Below are positions 33,042-42,950 of a DNA stretch of 64,000 nt, in pieces. Source of the DNA: Eutreptiella sp. 'Long Island Sound 2002'. Lineage: Eukaryota; Euglenozoa; Euglenophyceae; Eutreptiales; Eutreptiaceae. Below the pieces are notes generated by a model. The model ran no database searches, was not told the DNA's origin, and saw nothing but the letters and a program-made list of their open reading frames with translations. Each line of letters begins with the position of its first letter. Position 1 is the first letter of the stretch. Where the stretch lies: contig OZ038378.1 in the NCBI GenBank assembly GCA_964036045.1, forward strand, positions 172,429,285 through 172,493,284, written 5' to 3'. Position numbers and translations under genes: made by a program.

Positions 33042-33757
33042 GCAGTGCACCCGCTGCGCTGCGGTGGTCGGGGGGCGGCGGGATGCGGTGGGACGAGCAT
33101 GTCCGCAGCACCGATCGCGGCAGAACGGTCGAGGCGCCGCCGTTTGAGTTCACGCAGATCCGTAGGGCCCTGTGGAAGGAGCCACGATTGTTTCCTCACA
33201 AACCACCTTCTGTGGGGCTTGGAGCCCTTTCCTGCGGACGAGGAACCAATTAGGAAAGCCCCGGTAGCGAGCCTTGGAAGTGCCTGTACCGCCACTCGCT
33301 GCCGGTCCGCTAGCAGAGCTGCCGGGTCCCGGTTATATATGCCCCGATGCCCTCGGTAATGCCGTGCACGGCTACGGTTCTTGATCCCCTGCAATCGCCA
33401 CGCCACCCCCCCGTTCGCGCTGCGCCCAGTGTGCACTTCCAAACCGGAAGGTGCGGCCAAGACCACCCCCCATTCCAGGGCCCAGGCTCTGGAGTTCCTA
33501 CGAAACGCCCCCCCACCCCCCCAAACTCCTCCGTGGAGGTGAGATCAGCAGCGGATCGCCACCCCTATTGAGGCGGGGGACCTGGGCCACATATTGATCT
33601 TCAGCCTTTGTGTCTGCATTTGTGGTTCCATTGACGATGTGGACGCTGTGTGTGTGTGCGTGTGCGGCGACGGCGGGGGGGGGGGGGCGGCGTTACAGTG
33701 GCAAGGTCGCAGTCCGTGATGCTTCATCTGGGCGCGTCTGTTGGAGTGGGGCTTTTA
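33042..33757. other. Downstream intergenic region of the hydrolase gene
   Basis: No supportable coding frame. It contains C/G runs near 33505-33525 and 33675-33690 and a short GT repeat near 33648-33662. Confidence 0.5.
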
Positions 33758-34338
33758 CAACCCTCGCCCCGAACAAGAGGATGCGGGTCTTCTTATTTGT
33801 TTGCATCTTGTTATTTGGTGCATCTTCTTATTCTGACCCTCCCCCCTTTGGCACCCACAAGGGCTTTGTTTCGGACCTGTGATGCTGCTTTTCAATCCTC
33901 TTTGTACCAGGACTATATGACACACACCATGGAAGCATTTGATGCATTTGCCGTTGATGTTGATGAGGCACGGCAACACGATGAACTTCTTGTGGACACA
34001 TTCTGGGTACCAAACACAGACGGAGAAGAGGAGGACAAGAGCATCAGTGAGGCCTCTAGTGCAGATTTTGATGGTGAGCATGACCAAACAAACCCCCTGA
34101 ACGAAAAATCTGCAGCACTGCCCAAGCAGCTGTCTATGACCACCTTTTTTTGCGAAAGTAAGCAAACAAAATGCTTTAGTGGTTGAGATAAATGAGGCGT
34201 GCATTCTTCTGTTGCTTTTAAGGAAGGGATGGTGCTGGTGCTCTGGGGCCCTGAGCGTCTTCTTAGTTTGGACTCCAAAATAAAACGAAACATGCATCTT
34301 ATTACTTTGGCTGTGTCTTCTTATACGGGGCAGGAGTT
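33758..34338 (+). mobile_element. TIR element C with PIP-box ORF
   Basis: The left end CAACCCTCGCCCCGAACAAG and the reverse complement of the right end, CAACTCCTGCCCCGTATAAG, are related (about 75% over 30 bp). Both are followed by repeated ATAAGAAGA(C/T)GC-type subterminal units (GCATCTTCTTATT on the + strand). The left 75 bp is homologous to the whole mini-element at 38198-38289. The inside carries a small two-exon ORF (33917-34254). Target duplication not readable. Confidence 0.6.
33917..34254 (+). CDS. Small acidic PIP-box protein inside TIR element C (2 exons)
   Basis: An acceptor-like TTTGTACCAG at 33901-33910 precedes the ATG at 33917. Exon 33917-34157 ends at GAAA|GTAAGC; the intron is 65 bp with acceptor TGCTTTTAAG|GA; exon 34223-34254 ends in TGA. 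The product is about 90 residues and strongly acidic (DGEEEDKSISEASSADFDGE). QLSMTTFF (34127-34150) is a full PCNA-interacting-peptide match (Q-x-x-M-x-x-F-F), 12 residues from the spliced C-terminus. Without splicing the frame ends at 34186. The short intron with a classical GTAAGC donor differs from the host genes' long introns with GTC donors, which supports a transposon origin. Function is inferred only: binding the sliding clamp PCNA. Confidence 0.45.
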
Positions 34339-34794
34339 GAGCCCCGAAGTTCTCATTGCATTGCCATGGCCCTCTCTGGTGTTCCCTGCTGCCAATCTCG
34401 CTGCTTCAAGGGGCAAACTCTTTGAATCTATGCCTCTCACTGTAATTCCAACCCGTTCCCAGTCTTTGCCCTCTGCGGTCTCTCAACCAGACTCCCGACT
34501 GGCTATTGGTTTGATAGTGCAGCGTTGCAGTGTTTGTATTGCTGCTTTGAATGTTGCCAACCTGCCCCCCCCAAACACGAGGGCGCAGGCATTACTCAGA
34601 GCACATCTGTCAGGATGTGAGCTATGGAAAGACGTGCCCCTGCGCCAGCGGTCCTCTGTACCGTCTCGTGGGCGCAGATGGCGCCCCAGCCCCACGCTCT
34701 GAGCCCCATTGTACAATTCTTCATTTCCAATGATGGATGACGCTTGATGCTGGCCAGTCATGCCCACAGGCCACGGATGGAGATGATTTCGGCG

Positions 34795-35365
34795 CCACTC
34801 GGGGGGTCCGGGTCCGGGGGGGGGGGGGGGTTTGTGACTGGTCACAAAAAAATAAAGGGCCATAGTGGGAAAGTGGAAACCCCAAAAATATTGTGACCAA
34901 AAAAGGTGCCTCCGGTAGAATGTCTCCTGTGCCTGCCTGGACTGCAACTTTACCGTGACTGTGTCTACTTGCACTGCAAATTTCTTGTGACTGCTGGTAT
35001 TTGTACACTGTGTGTGCATTTTGTTGTTGCAGGCCTTTTTTTTTTTCAGTGGCAGTGGCACTGAAGGGGTATAGTAGCAGTGGCAGTGATAGTGACAGTG
35101 ATACTGACAGGTCAAGTGGTGGTAGTTGTAGCTGCAGCGAGCAAGACAATGTTGTCACTGTGAGTGATGACAGTGAATGACAATGGCAATGTTGCATCCA
35201 CAGGGCTCTGTGCCTGTCATGTGTGTTGTTGCATCCCCCCCCCCCCCCCCCCATGTACACGTGCGGGCTGAGGGCTGCCCAAACGGCCGGTTTTAGGTCC
35301 TTTTTTTTGTGACTAGATATTGTGACCTTTTTTGTGACCAAGGGGGGTCCGGGCCAGACCCCCCA
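34795..35365. repeat. Segment bordered by GGGGGGTCCGGG and TTTGTGACC motifs
   Basis: GGGGGGTCCGGGTC with poly-G and TTTGTGACTGGTCACAAA lies at 34799-34850. TTTTTTGTGACTAG, TTTTTTGTGACCAAGG and GGGGGGTCCGGGCC lie at 35300-35357. Repeated motifs at both borders suggest an inserted element of about 560 bp. Inside is an AGTGRC-type degenerate microsatellite (35045-35190) and a poly-C run (35227-35252). Confidence 0.4.
35045..35190 (+). repeat. Degenerate (AGTGGC/AGTGAC)n repeat
   Basis: Runs of CAGTGGCAGTGG, AGTGATAGTGACAGTG and similar six-base units, interrupted. Confidence 0.6.
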
Positions 35366-35469
35366 CCCCCCAGTTATATTCATCCCTGCCACAGGCCATA
35401 TGCAACGGGGTACACACTGTCTGTCGGTTGCAGTGCATTGGACGGAGGGCTATGGACTGCCACACGGCA

Positions 35470-36200
35470 TCCTCTAAGCCCCTGGCAGTTCGAACCACAC
35501 GGTACACTGCCCTCCGATGCTCAGCAAGGCAGCTACTGTGTGACACGTACCATGTGGGGCAGATCTGGCTGCTGTAGTTGTTACCAATGACAGCAGGTTG
35601 ATTTGCTTGCAGTACATCTGCGCGGTCTTTCTCACTCTGTGGCAGCAACCCACACAGCGAGATATCGCTTCATGATTGCAATTGGTCACAAATTCAGGAA
35701 GTTGTGCAGGTAGGTGCATTGCAGCACTGGAAGAATTGAGGGATTCTACAGGCAATATCGCATTGGGTTCGACAGGAGCACACACCCAGTGCGATGTTTT
35801 GCAAATTGAGTTGCACTCCGATGCTTTTGGTTGCAGAATCATTAGGTTAGCCTTACGGGGTACTCTGAACCCATGGCAGTTTGAACCACACGGTACACTG
35901 CCCTCCACGACAGCGACACAACCGTATGTATAGTTCCTGTACAGAAACTATACGTACGGTTGATAGGTTGTGGCTGCAGGTTGCATGCCCTGTCCCTTCG
36001 TATCCGAGCCTCAAATGCAAATTATTTGCTGCATAAGTACCCACCTGCCCAAGGACCCAAGGACCTCCTGTTGTGCTGCTCATGTTTTGTGTGTTTTCTC
36101 TTCCTCCCTCCCGGCTCTGTGGCAGCACAGGGAGCAGCCACCTTGGGATTGGTTACAATCGAATCAAGTTGTGCAGATACATTACAGCTTTCGGCAGAAT
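35470..36200 (+). repeat. Two diverged copies of a 250-340-bp unit
   Basis: GAACCACACGGTACACTGCC appears at 35493-35512 and 35884-35903. Related sequence follows each copy, including CTCTGTGGCAGCA at about 35636 and 36115 and a GTTGTGCAG site about 70-80 bp after that. No coding reading frame is shared between the copies. Confidence 0.5.
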
Positions 36201-36266
36201 GAAGAATGCCTGCAGGCGCATACGCCCACTGCAGCACATTCTGGCAATATTTATTGACTTCTGCAG

Positions 36267-36406
36267 GAGGGGAACGCGTCTCAGCATTTGCTTTGCCCGA
36301 TGGGCGTCTTAACTCAGTTCTGGTCGACTACTTGTCCCAGAACAACCTAAGTGAACTGCTGAGTCTAGCCGAGACGCTGGCCCAGCAAAAGCAGCCTAAG
36401 GACTAA
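36267..36406 (+). CDS. Possible orphan terminal exon, product unknown
   Basis: Acceptor TTGACTTCTGCAG|GA, then an open frame that uses two bases to finish a split codon and ends in TAA at 36404-36406. The 46-residue peptide has plausible protein character (SAFALPDGRLNS, LVDYLSQNNLSELLSLAETL), the latter predicted helical and leucine-rich. No upstream exon was found in phase. GC3 bias is moderate, less than in the main genes. Confidence 0.3.
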
Positions 36407-36527
36407 CTCTGTTTTTGAGTCTCACCTGAGAGACTCGCCCCCCGATACATTGCTTTGTCGATATAATTCAGCAGTGCATTGGTTTTTTGGTTGGGGCTGT
36501 TGGGTTGAGCCTTATGGGCCAGTATGC

Positions 36528-36722
36528 GGTGTGCACACAGTGCATGTATCGTTATTCCACAGACCTACCCAGGTACACACCCCATTTACAGGGCTCTAAA
36601 AGGTATGACCGTTACACACTGCACTGTGTCCCCTACAGCATCAAAAATGTCCCTTCCATGGCTTCTGCAGGCATCACTGTCACCTACATCTAATCAACTG
36701 GTGATAGAGTGCCTGCCGCTGT
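36528..36722 (+). repeat. Long dispersed repeat, copy 2
   Basis: Diverged copy of 177-405 with colinear matches such as TGCACACAGTG, CAGGGCTCTAAA and GCAGGCATCACTGTCAC. Confidence 0.65.
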
Positions 36723-36734
36723 TATTTGGGTCCG

Positions 36735-36920
36735 TGGTAAAACTTAAAAAAATTCTTCCTAAGTTTCAAAACTTAGTAAAAAAAAAAACATTTAGTAACT
36801 TTTTCCTCTGCGGGTGGGTTTTTTACTAGGTAATTTATTTAGTAATTTTTTCCTACTAAGTAATTTACTTAGGAGCAAAAATTTTCTGACTGCGTAATTT
36901 ACTAAGTAAAAAAAAACTTC
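36735..36920. repeat. A/T-rich ACTAGGTAA / TTACTAAGT element
   Basis: Inverted and direct copies of TTTACTAGGTAATTTA-like and ACTTAGTAAAAAAA-like motifs. Similar elements are at 53401-53578 and 54112-54335. It interrupts the long dispersed repeat between its two parts. Confidence 0.6.
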
Positions 36921-37059
36921 CCTTCCGCATGTGGACAGCACACGGGCGTTGAGTATGACTCTGAAGGTCAGTGTGTTTCTCGCCCCGCGACTACTACTCA
37001 TTGAATCGAAGTTCGTGTGCGTGTCCATCCCATCAAGTGCGATTTCAGTGTTGCTTTGT

Positions 37060-37270
37060 TGCCCAGAAGCCACCAGGAATTAACAACAGCCATCCAGAAG
37101 CCTATAGGAATTAACAGTCACCATCCCAAAGCATCCAGGAATTACTAGCAAACATCAAAAAATTTCCAGGAATAAACAGCAAGCATCCAAGAGCCTCCGC
37201 GCATTTACAACAAGCAGCCACAAACCTCTAGAAAGTCACAGCAACCAGCCCAAAAGCCGCCAGGGTACAT
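37060..37270 (+). repeat. Degenerate about 34-bp tandem repeat, array 2
   Basis: Six or so units of AACAGCAAGCATCCAAGAGC and CTCCAGGAATT type, as at 560-735. Confidence 0.65.
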
Positions 37271-37857
37271 CAGTTTTTAGGGGTTCCAAGAATGACTACT
37301 TTCCCGAAGTTGATTCCAAAGCCGTACACAGTGCGCGTGCAGTGCAAAGGGTACTAGCATAATTCTGGCATTTTTGACCACATGGTACACTGCACATTCC
37401 AGCCCCATTGTTTCAAGTATCATGGGTTGCACTTTTCATTTTGCGCTGCATGGCTGCGATGATTGTTCCAGTCCAGGGGCAAGCACTTTGGTAGTGCTGG
37501 TTACACACAAGTCTGGTATCCAAATGTCAGTCAACAGTTCCCTCGTGGATCAACCTCATTCCAGCTGATTTTCCTCCTCACAGTCATAGCCAATCATTTT
37601 GAATTTGATGGTTTTGTTGCTATGTGCTCTTGGGAGAAAACAGGATGTGCATTGCATCCACTATGCAAATTTTGTTCAATAAGATTTCAATGGGTTGGAT
37701 GCGTTTGTACACTCCTCATTTTTTTTGGCAGCCTAGTTTTAGGCGGGGCGGGGGGGGGGTGTATGTTTTAGCGTTGAAAAATATCAGTTGTCAAAAATAC
37801 AACACAAATTCTCATTTTTGCACTAATTTTGATAAACCCTGACCTCTGCTGTTCCAG

Positions 37858-37969
37858 GGTGCTGGGCATGCTGACGGCCAACGCCGTGTCCCTGCTGCCT
37901 CACAACTCCTCCACCTACAAATCGCGAATACTTTCAGCAAAAGCCCGCAGAATGCTGTCCCCCCCCTAG
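37858..37969 (+). CDS. Possible orphan terminal exon, product unknown
   Basis: Acceptor CTGCTGTTCCAG|GG. One base completes a split codon, followed by 36 codons and TAG at 37967-37969. The first 20 codons are strongly GC3-rich (VLGMLTANAVSLLPHNSSTY), like the well-supported genes, then basic (KSRILSAKARRML). Surrounding DNA is A/T-rich, so the coding island stands out. No partner exon found. Confidence 0.35.
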
Positions 37970-38197
37970 AACAGCAGAGGAAGCTGAGCGACTTAACATG
38001 TGGCCACACAATAGTCCTGAAGACCAAAGCAGGCACTCTGCACAAAGGAGTCCGATGGGCCCTTGGCAGAAGGGCTGTGACGGCAAAATGACAACAACCA
38101 CAACAACAAATAGAACGAGTTCGTGGGCAGCACAGGGTTTGGCTACTCCCTTTTGAGGTTGCTTTGAGCGCAATCATTTGCTCATTCATTGTTGTTC

Positions 38198-38289
38198 TAA
38201 ACCCCGCCCTGAATAAGAGGATGCGCATCTTCTTATTTATTTGCGTCTTCTTATTTGGGCTGCGTCTTCTTATACGGGGCGGGAGTTTA
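38198..38289. mobile_element. 92-bp mini element of the element C family
   Basis: Left TAAACCCCGCCCTGAATAAG and right (reverse complement) TAAACTCCCGCCCCGTATAA are near-perfect inverted ends. Between them are three GCGTCTTCTTATT-type units. The whole is homologous to the left 75 bp of element C at 33758. Confidence 0.7.
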
Positions 38290-38629
38290 TACATGTTTAT
38301 GTGCAGCAAACCTATTTGCATGTTTATTTTCTTGATGAGTTCACCTCACCAAACCGTTTTTTCTTTGGAGACTATTTTGCCTGTGGCCAAAACCTCATGC
38401 ACTTTTGCGTCACATCTTTGCACCAAAGCCCAGATGGTTTTTTTTTTTTAGCATATGCTATGTTTTCCAAAATTAGCCACAAGGAGTAAAGTAAAAGGCC
38501 CCTTTCGTGCCCAACGCGTCAATTGTCCCAGCCGAAAAAATTGGTGCAACAACTTGGTGTCAGTCACCCATTGCTGACAAGGGCAGTTGATTCATTCCAG
38601 GCTTTTAGATATGGCTATATGCTGTGTGC

Positions 38630-38700
38630 CCCCCCCGTATAAGCTATGCCCTTGTCCAAGCTACAGTAGGTGCAGGACCGGAATGATTGTGTGCGTAATT
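38630..38700. mobile_element. Partial copy of the CCCCTTGTATAAGCT MITE family
   Basis: Poly-C followed by GTATAAGCTATGCCCTTGTC and CAAGCTACAGTAGGTGCAGG matches the left half of 5027-5132. The right end is missing. Confidence 0.55.
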
Positions 38701-38872
38701 TGATTACGTACGATATGTAGTGTGGCCACATAAGACATGGGTTTGTCGTCACAGTTGCCAATTTCAGCATATGTGGCCCCCTGCTGGTACACCAGGATTT
38801 TTTTTTTTAGTCTGATGCATCCCATAGGTCCTGAATTGCCAATTTCAGCACATGTGCAGGTGTGCATGTGCA

Positions 38873-38899
38873 TGTGTGTGTGTGTGTGTGTGTGTGTCG
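38873..38899 (+). repeat. (TG)n microsatellite
   Basis: About 12 TG repeats. Confidence 0.9.
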
Positions 38900-38916
38900 G
38901 CTGTTGTATGTGTTGC

Positions 38917-39003
38917 GCGCAAGCCACGCCCTTGTTGAAGCTACAGTAGGCGTAGGGACCGTAATAATTGTGTACATTGGCGTAGCGTATACAAGGGGGA
39001 GGG
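38917..39003. mobile_element. Second copy of the CCCCTTGTATAAGCT MITE family
   Basis: CCACGCCCTTGTTGAAGCTA, AGTAGGCGTAGGGACCGTAA and GCGTATACAAGGGGGAGGG match the 5027-5132 element from core to right end. The left terminus has decayed. Confidence 0.6.
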
Positions 39004-39736
39004 TAGAAACTGACATTCAGGACTACAGTGTTGTGGTATATTGGAAATCAACGGCCCCCCGCTTGCATCCGCATGGCCTTGTCTAAGGCGAATCCATGCA
39101 TGCAACCGTGGTTTTCTGAACACATTTTTTGGTTTCCAGAATGTAACATGATGTGGTTGTGTGCCAATTGTAGAGAGAAGTAGGGGCTGGGCCATGCCTA
39201 TGACATTGTTGTCCGCTCAAAACAGTAGTTTGTGTAACATTGCAAACCAATGTTGTATTGATGTGGCACATGACAAGTGGCTCCCTAACAAGTGAGGGTG
39301 CTCCAACGCCTTTCCAAAGTATCATTCAAGTTGCCGATTAATTTTGGGGGGTATCAAATCCTTGTGCCTATCAACATTGCACTTCATGAGGTGTGCCGAT
39401 GACCACCACCTTTGGTGGGACTGTGGGAAAAAGAATTGTGTGCAATGCAACGGGGATTGCAAGAACCACTTGGCCCGGTTTCTACAAACACCTCCAGCAA
39501 CATTGAGCTAGCTTAGCATCAAATGCGAATTGTTCCCTGTACGCAAATTGGAAGTGGTCTTTTGTTGTCAACTTGTGCTGCACAATAGCAAGGACGGTGG
39601 CAGCTACTCAGCACAATGGGCCGTGTGCTTCCAGGAGACCTCAAGCGCGAGCCTGTCACAATTGTGTGCAAGAGATATCGTCCTCCTCACCGGCAAGCAG
39701 CAGGAATATTGGCTTCTCCAGTCTAGCAAGGGGTGA

Positions 39737-40552
39737 GGGGGCGTACCGTGCGCTGTGCGCGCGCTGTGCGAAAAGTAGGCCATTCTCCACCACCGGTAGG
39801 CAGTTTTTTGGGTGTAGGATTGCCGCAGGGTACTATTGCCGTTGTGTGTCCTTGTAGCATCAACCCTCCCCCTTCTTGCATGTATGTACCCTTGCAAACG
39901 GGCACCCTGAGGCCGGTATATGGTGATACATTCTCAGGGTGTTTGCTGCGGGGCATCATCTTTTGCTCTCATTTCATTTTAATGTTGGAGATAGGGTGTT
40001 CTACACTCGCTCCAATGGGATGCGAGTTCCTGCCACAGTGGTGGGGTTTGCGCCCGACGGCTTACTCCACTTGGAGTATTTCCAAGACGCGGTGAAGGTG
40101 GTGAATCGGCAGTGCAAAGTTGAGTCTAGCAATAGCCAACAAAAGCAATCCTCCATAGCGGATCTTTTCCGATTGAAGAGTCCTTTTTCAGGATCTTCTT
40201 CATCTTCATCATCTTCTTTTTCCATCCCACAACCGTCCGCGCCTGCCCCCCCTGACCCCTCGTCCCCTTCGAAAAGGAAACGGTCACCATCTCCGACAAG
40301 GGAAGCCACCCCGGCGGAGTGTGCAAAGGCGGATGCCAGAACTGAGAACCAATTGCTCGAGTTTTTGTACAAATTTTATTGTCTACATTGCATTGTTTTG
40401 GACATTGGATAATTCTGAGAACACGACACGTTTGAATTTCGGACTTTTGAATTGCTCATGCATGCTTCTAGAGGTGGCAGGTTTTCAGGGCTGTTACCGG
40501 GGTAAACACCGTAATAACTGGCGCTTTGCGCGCGCTGTGCGAAAACGCCCCC
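39737..40552 (+). mobile_element. TIR element A (816 bp) with TGA target duplication
   Basis: Begins GGGGGCGT and ends with CGCCCCC, flanked on both sides by TGA (39734-39736 and 40553-40555). Inside each end lies the same-orientation subterminal block GCGCGCTGTGCGAAAA. Element B at 41347-41650 has identical ends and TAA duplications. Three-base TNA duplications with G-rich ends are typical of PIF/Harbinger-like DNA transposons, though the superfamily remains an inference. It carries the SH3-like/PIP-box ORF. Confidence 0.8.
39939..40412 (+). CDS. SH3/Tudor-like domain plus PIP-like motif protein in element A
   Basis: The open frame has no in-frame ATG at its start. An acceptor-like ACATTCTCAG at 39937 suggests an upstream exon, or the copy is broken. 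Residues about 16-62 look like a small beta-barrel (VGDRVFYTRSNGMRVPATVV, then GLLHLEYFQDAVKVVNRQC), as in SH3/Tudor-like chromatin readers. QSSIADLF (40146-40169) is a weaker PIP box (L instead of the first F). A Ser run, then KRKR (nuclear-localisation-like) follow; the C-terminus is hydrophobic (LLEFLYKFYCLHC). Codon bias is unlike the host genes. A transposon-encoded nuclear protein is inferred; no transposase catalytic motif is present. Confidence 0.5.
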   Translation: MFAAGHHLLLSFHFNVGDRVFYTRSNGMRVPATVVGFAPDGLLHLEYFQDAVKVVNRQCKVESSNSQQKQSSIADLFRLKSPFSGSSSSSSSSFSIPQPSAPAPPDPSSPSKRKRSPSPTREATPAECAKADARTENQLLEFLYKFYCLHCIVLDIG

Positions 40553-40629
40553 TGAGTTTGATAGGCTGGGAAACTTCCACCATATTTCCACTACTGCCCA
40601 TGTTTTCACTACTACTGCTAGGCACCTTC

Positions 40630-41010
40630 GGACGACCATGGTTGCATAACCCTTCCGGTATCATGGTCCCCAAAATGGGAGGAATTAGTATGGCTGCATA
40701 ACAACCCGTACAGTATTGGGCCCCCAAAATCGGGAGGAATCAACATGGCTGCATTAGCTTGTTGTAGCCTAGTGGAGGAATCAACGTGTGCACCAAGATG
40801 GTGGGGTTTTCCAAAATTAAAGTGTTGGGTGTTTTCCTCTTACAACATAGTCCCCCCCCCCCCTTGGTAAGGAAAACCGGTGACTTACCCCCAAGGTGCC
40901 TGAAGCGGGAAGAAATCAGAATGGCATAATCACTACATAACCCCTAACATATTGGGGTTGCCAAAGTGGGCGAAACCAAAACATGGCTGCATAGCCCTAG
41001 CCAGATCGTG
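40630..41010 (+). repeat. Degenerate tandem repeat with CCAAAATGGGAGGAAT
   Basis: Units of about 55 bp: ATGGCTGCATAACAACCC, GGGCCCCCAAAATCGGGAGG and so on, broken by a C-run at 40852-40864. Same family as 30500-30665. Confidence 0.5.
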
Positions 41011-41041
41011 CTTCCCTTCGTTCGTCATCCTCGTGCAGATA

Positions 41042-41120
41042 TAACCCCCCCCCCCCCCTTGTCCTTCCCCACCCTTTGTCCTTCTCCGGGGGTGGGCGGG
41101 GTGGGGGACCGTCACTTGGT
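41042..41120. repeat. Poly-C / GACCGTCACTTGG element, copy 1
   Basis: C-run, TTGTCCTTCC, G-rich part and GGGACCGTCACTTGGTC. Related to 54717-54788, 54895-54966 and 59755-59812. Confidence 0.5.
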
Positions 41121-41346
41121 CAACCCAAAATTTTTTGTTGCGGCTCACTGTGTTGTTGTGTGGGTGACTGTGTTGTGGGGCAGTGCCACTTGTATCCCTT
41201 GTACTCATGGCAGGACACTTTGCTCACTTTCGCTGAAATGGAACTTGAAAAGGAAGTTTTGGGAACAAGTTGTATTTTACAAGGGACATTCCCGAAGGGA
41301 AATCGGTTCCCAAAGATCTGCTTGCACCTGCCACGCCTCCGACTAA

Positions 41347-41650
41347 GGGGGCGTACCGTGCGCTGTGCGCGCGCTGTGCGAAAAGTTGGCTGTTCTCCAC
41401 CACCGGGAGTTCGGTAAGTTCAGAAGATTGAAAGGACGTCATTGAATGGCTGCTGCAGTGGACGGGGCTATAGGGGGCAGAATTTAGGTCCCTGGGACCC
41501 ATGGCAAGCATCAGATGTTTGAATTTTTGAGGTTTGAATTAATTGTGCATGATTCCGCAGGTGGGTGGTTTTCAGGGTTGTTACCTGGATAATCACCGTA
41601 ATAATTGGCGCTGTGCGCGCGCTGTGCCCGCGCTGTGCGAAAACGCCCCC
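41347..41650 (+). mobile_element. TIR element B (304 bp), non-autonomous relative of element A, TAA duplication
   Basis: Same first 55 bp (GGGGGCGTACCGTGCGC, then GCGCGCTGTGCGAAAA) and last 110 bp as element A, but the middle with the ORF is absent. Flanked by TAA at 41344-41346 and 41651-41653. The right end has an extra CCCGCGCTGTG unit. Confidence 0.85.
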
Positions 41651-41653
41651 TAA

Positions 41654-42932
41654 GAAGGCAAAACCACCACCCAAGAGTTCTGCCCAAAGCATTCCAGTGG
41701 AAAGTGGTGAGCATGTGCAAGAGTTCAAGGTGAAGTGGAGCAGGACCAAGAACTTTCACACCGAGCCGGTCAAGGAGTAGGTCTTTGAAGCCCTTTGAAT
41801 GCATCTTATGCTGTATTCTGTCGTTTTTGCAGTGCAATTTCTGTGCCTGCAAATGTGCGTGTACGGTGGTGGTGCGGTTCCCCAAGGGGGGGTGGGGGGC
41901 CGTCTTCCCTGGGGTGGGGAATGGCGGGGGGGGGGGGGGCAAGTCATTTAGTGTCGGTAGCTCCAAGCCCCCTTGAAAGATTCGCGAGAATGCAGCTTCA
42001 TCTGGCCTACTCATGAGGGCCGCAACCCACAGCAGTGCAACCAAGCCTCCCAAACCCTCCCCGAAACCAACTGCACTCATGGGCCATGTAAGCACAATAT
42101 CAGCTGGAAATTCATCAATTGCACAGCAAGTCTGTAGGTCACTGAAATCCAATGCAACGTTGATGTGCGAGAGAGTATCTCTGGAAAACGCGGGGATCTA
42201 GTGTATCATACATATGACATACCTGTTTTGCCAAGAAATGTCCTTAGTACTCTAATTTGAACATTTTGGGTCAGCCTAACAACAGAAACCCAATAGAAAC
42301 TGGATGGTAGCACCAGTTCACTCTCATGGCATGCTTGAAAAGGAAAGGGTAGCTGAGAATTGCCAAAATTCTAAAATGCCAAAGTCCAAGTGCAAGTGCA
42401 AGTGGGCAAGAGCATCTTCTCTTGGACCCTCATGCACTTTGGGCACCACATGCACATGTGTATTGTTTTTTCTTGGGACCCTTCCCCGGTGCACTTGTGC
42501 ACATTGCATTTGAACCTTTGCCAAGACACATTTAAAACCCTCAAATGATGTTGAGCTGCATTGGTTTGCATTTGCATTGTGTGGTTTGGCGGTGTTTGGT
42601 TAGCTACACGATATGTATGGAGGCAAGGGACAATTTTAGAATAAAGTGCACACATGGTAAAATAATTTTTCCTCCCACTTGGGGTGGGGTGTAGTATGCT
42701 CCCTCCCTGCCGGATGGTGCCTTGTTGGCATGGTGGTCTCGGAGCAGATGGCAGTCCTTTTTCTGTTTTCTCGCAGGCCACCCTCAAAACCTACTCCATT
42801 CGCCGTCCAACAGCCAACGGCTGCTTCCCGTTGCCGCATTTTTGACTTTTGAGCCCAGCCGGACACTCGTAATGCGTGCCATTGACGCGTTCTTTTTGTG
42901 GCCGTTGAAGTCCGCTCTGCTTTTTCACACAG
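41654..42932. other. Intergenic region upstream of the F-box-like gene
   Basis: Contains a G-run (41927-41939). No strong coding frame. It ends in a good acceptor, TGCTTTTTCACACAG (42932), 18 nt before the ATG of the next gene. Confidence 0.5.
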
Positions 42933-42950
42933 GCCTCGATCTCCCCAAAC

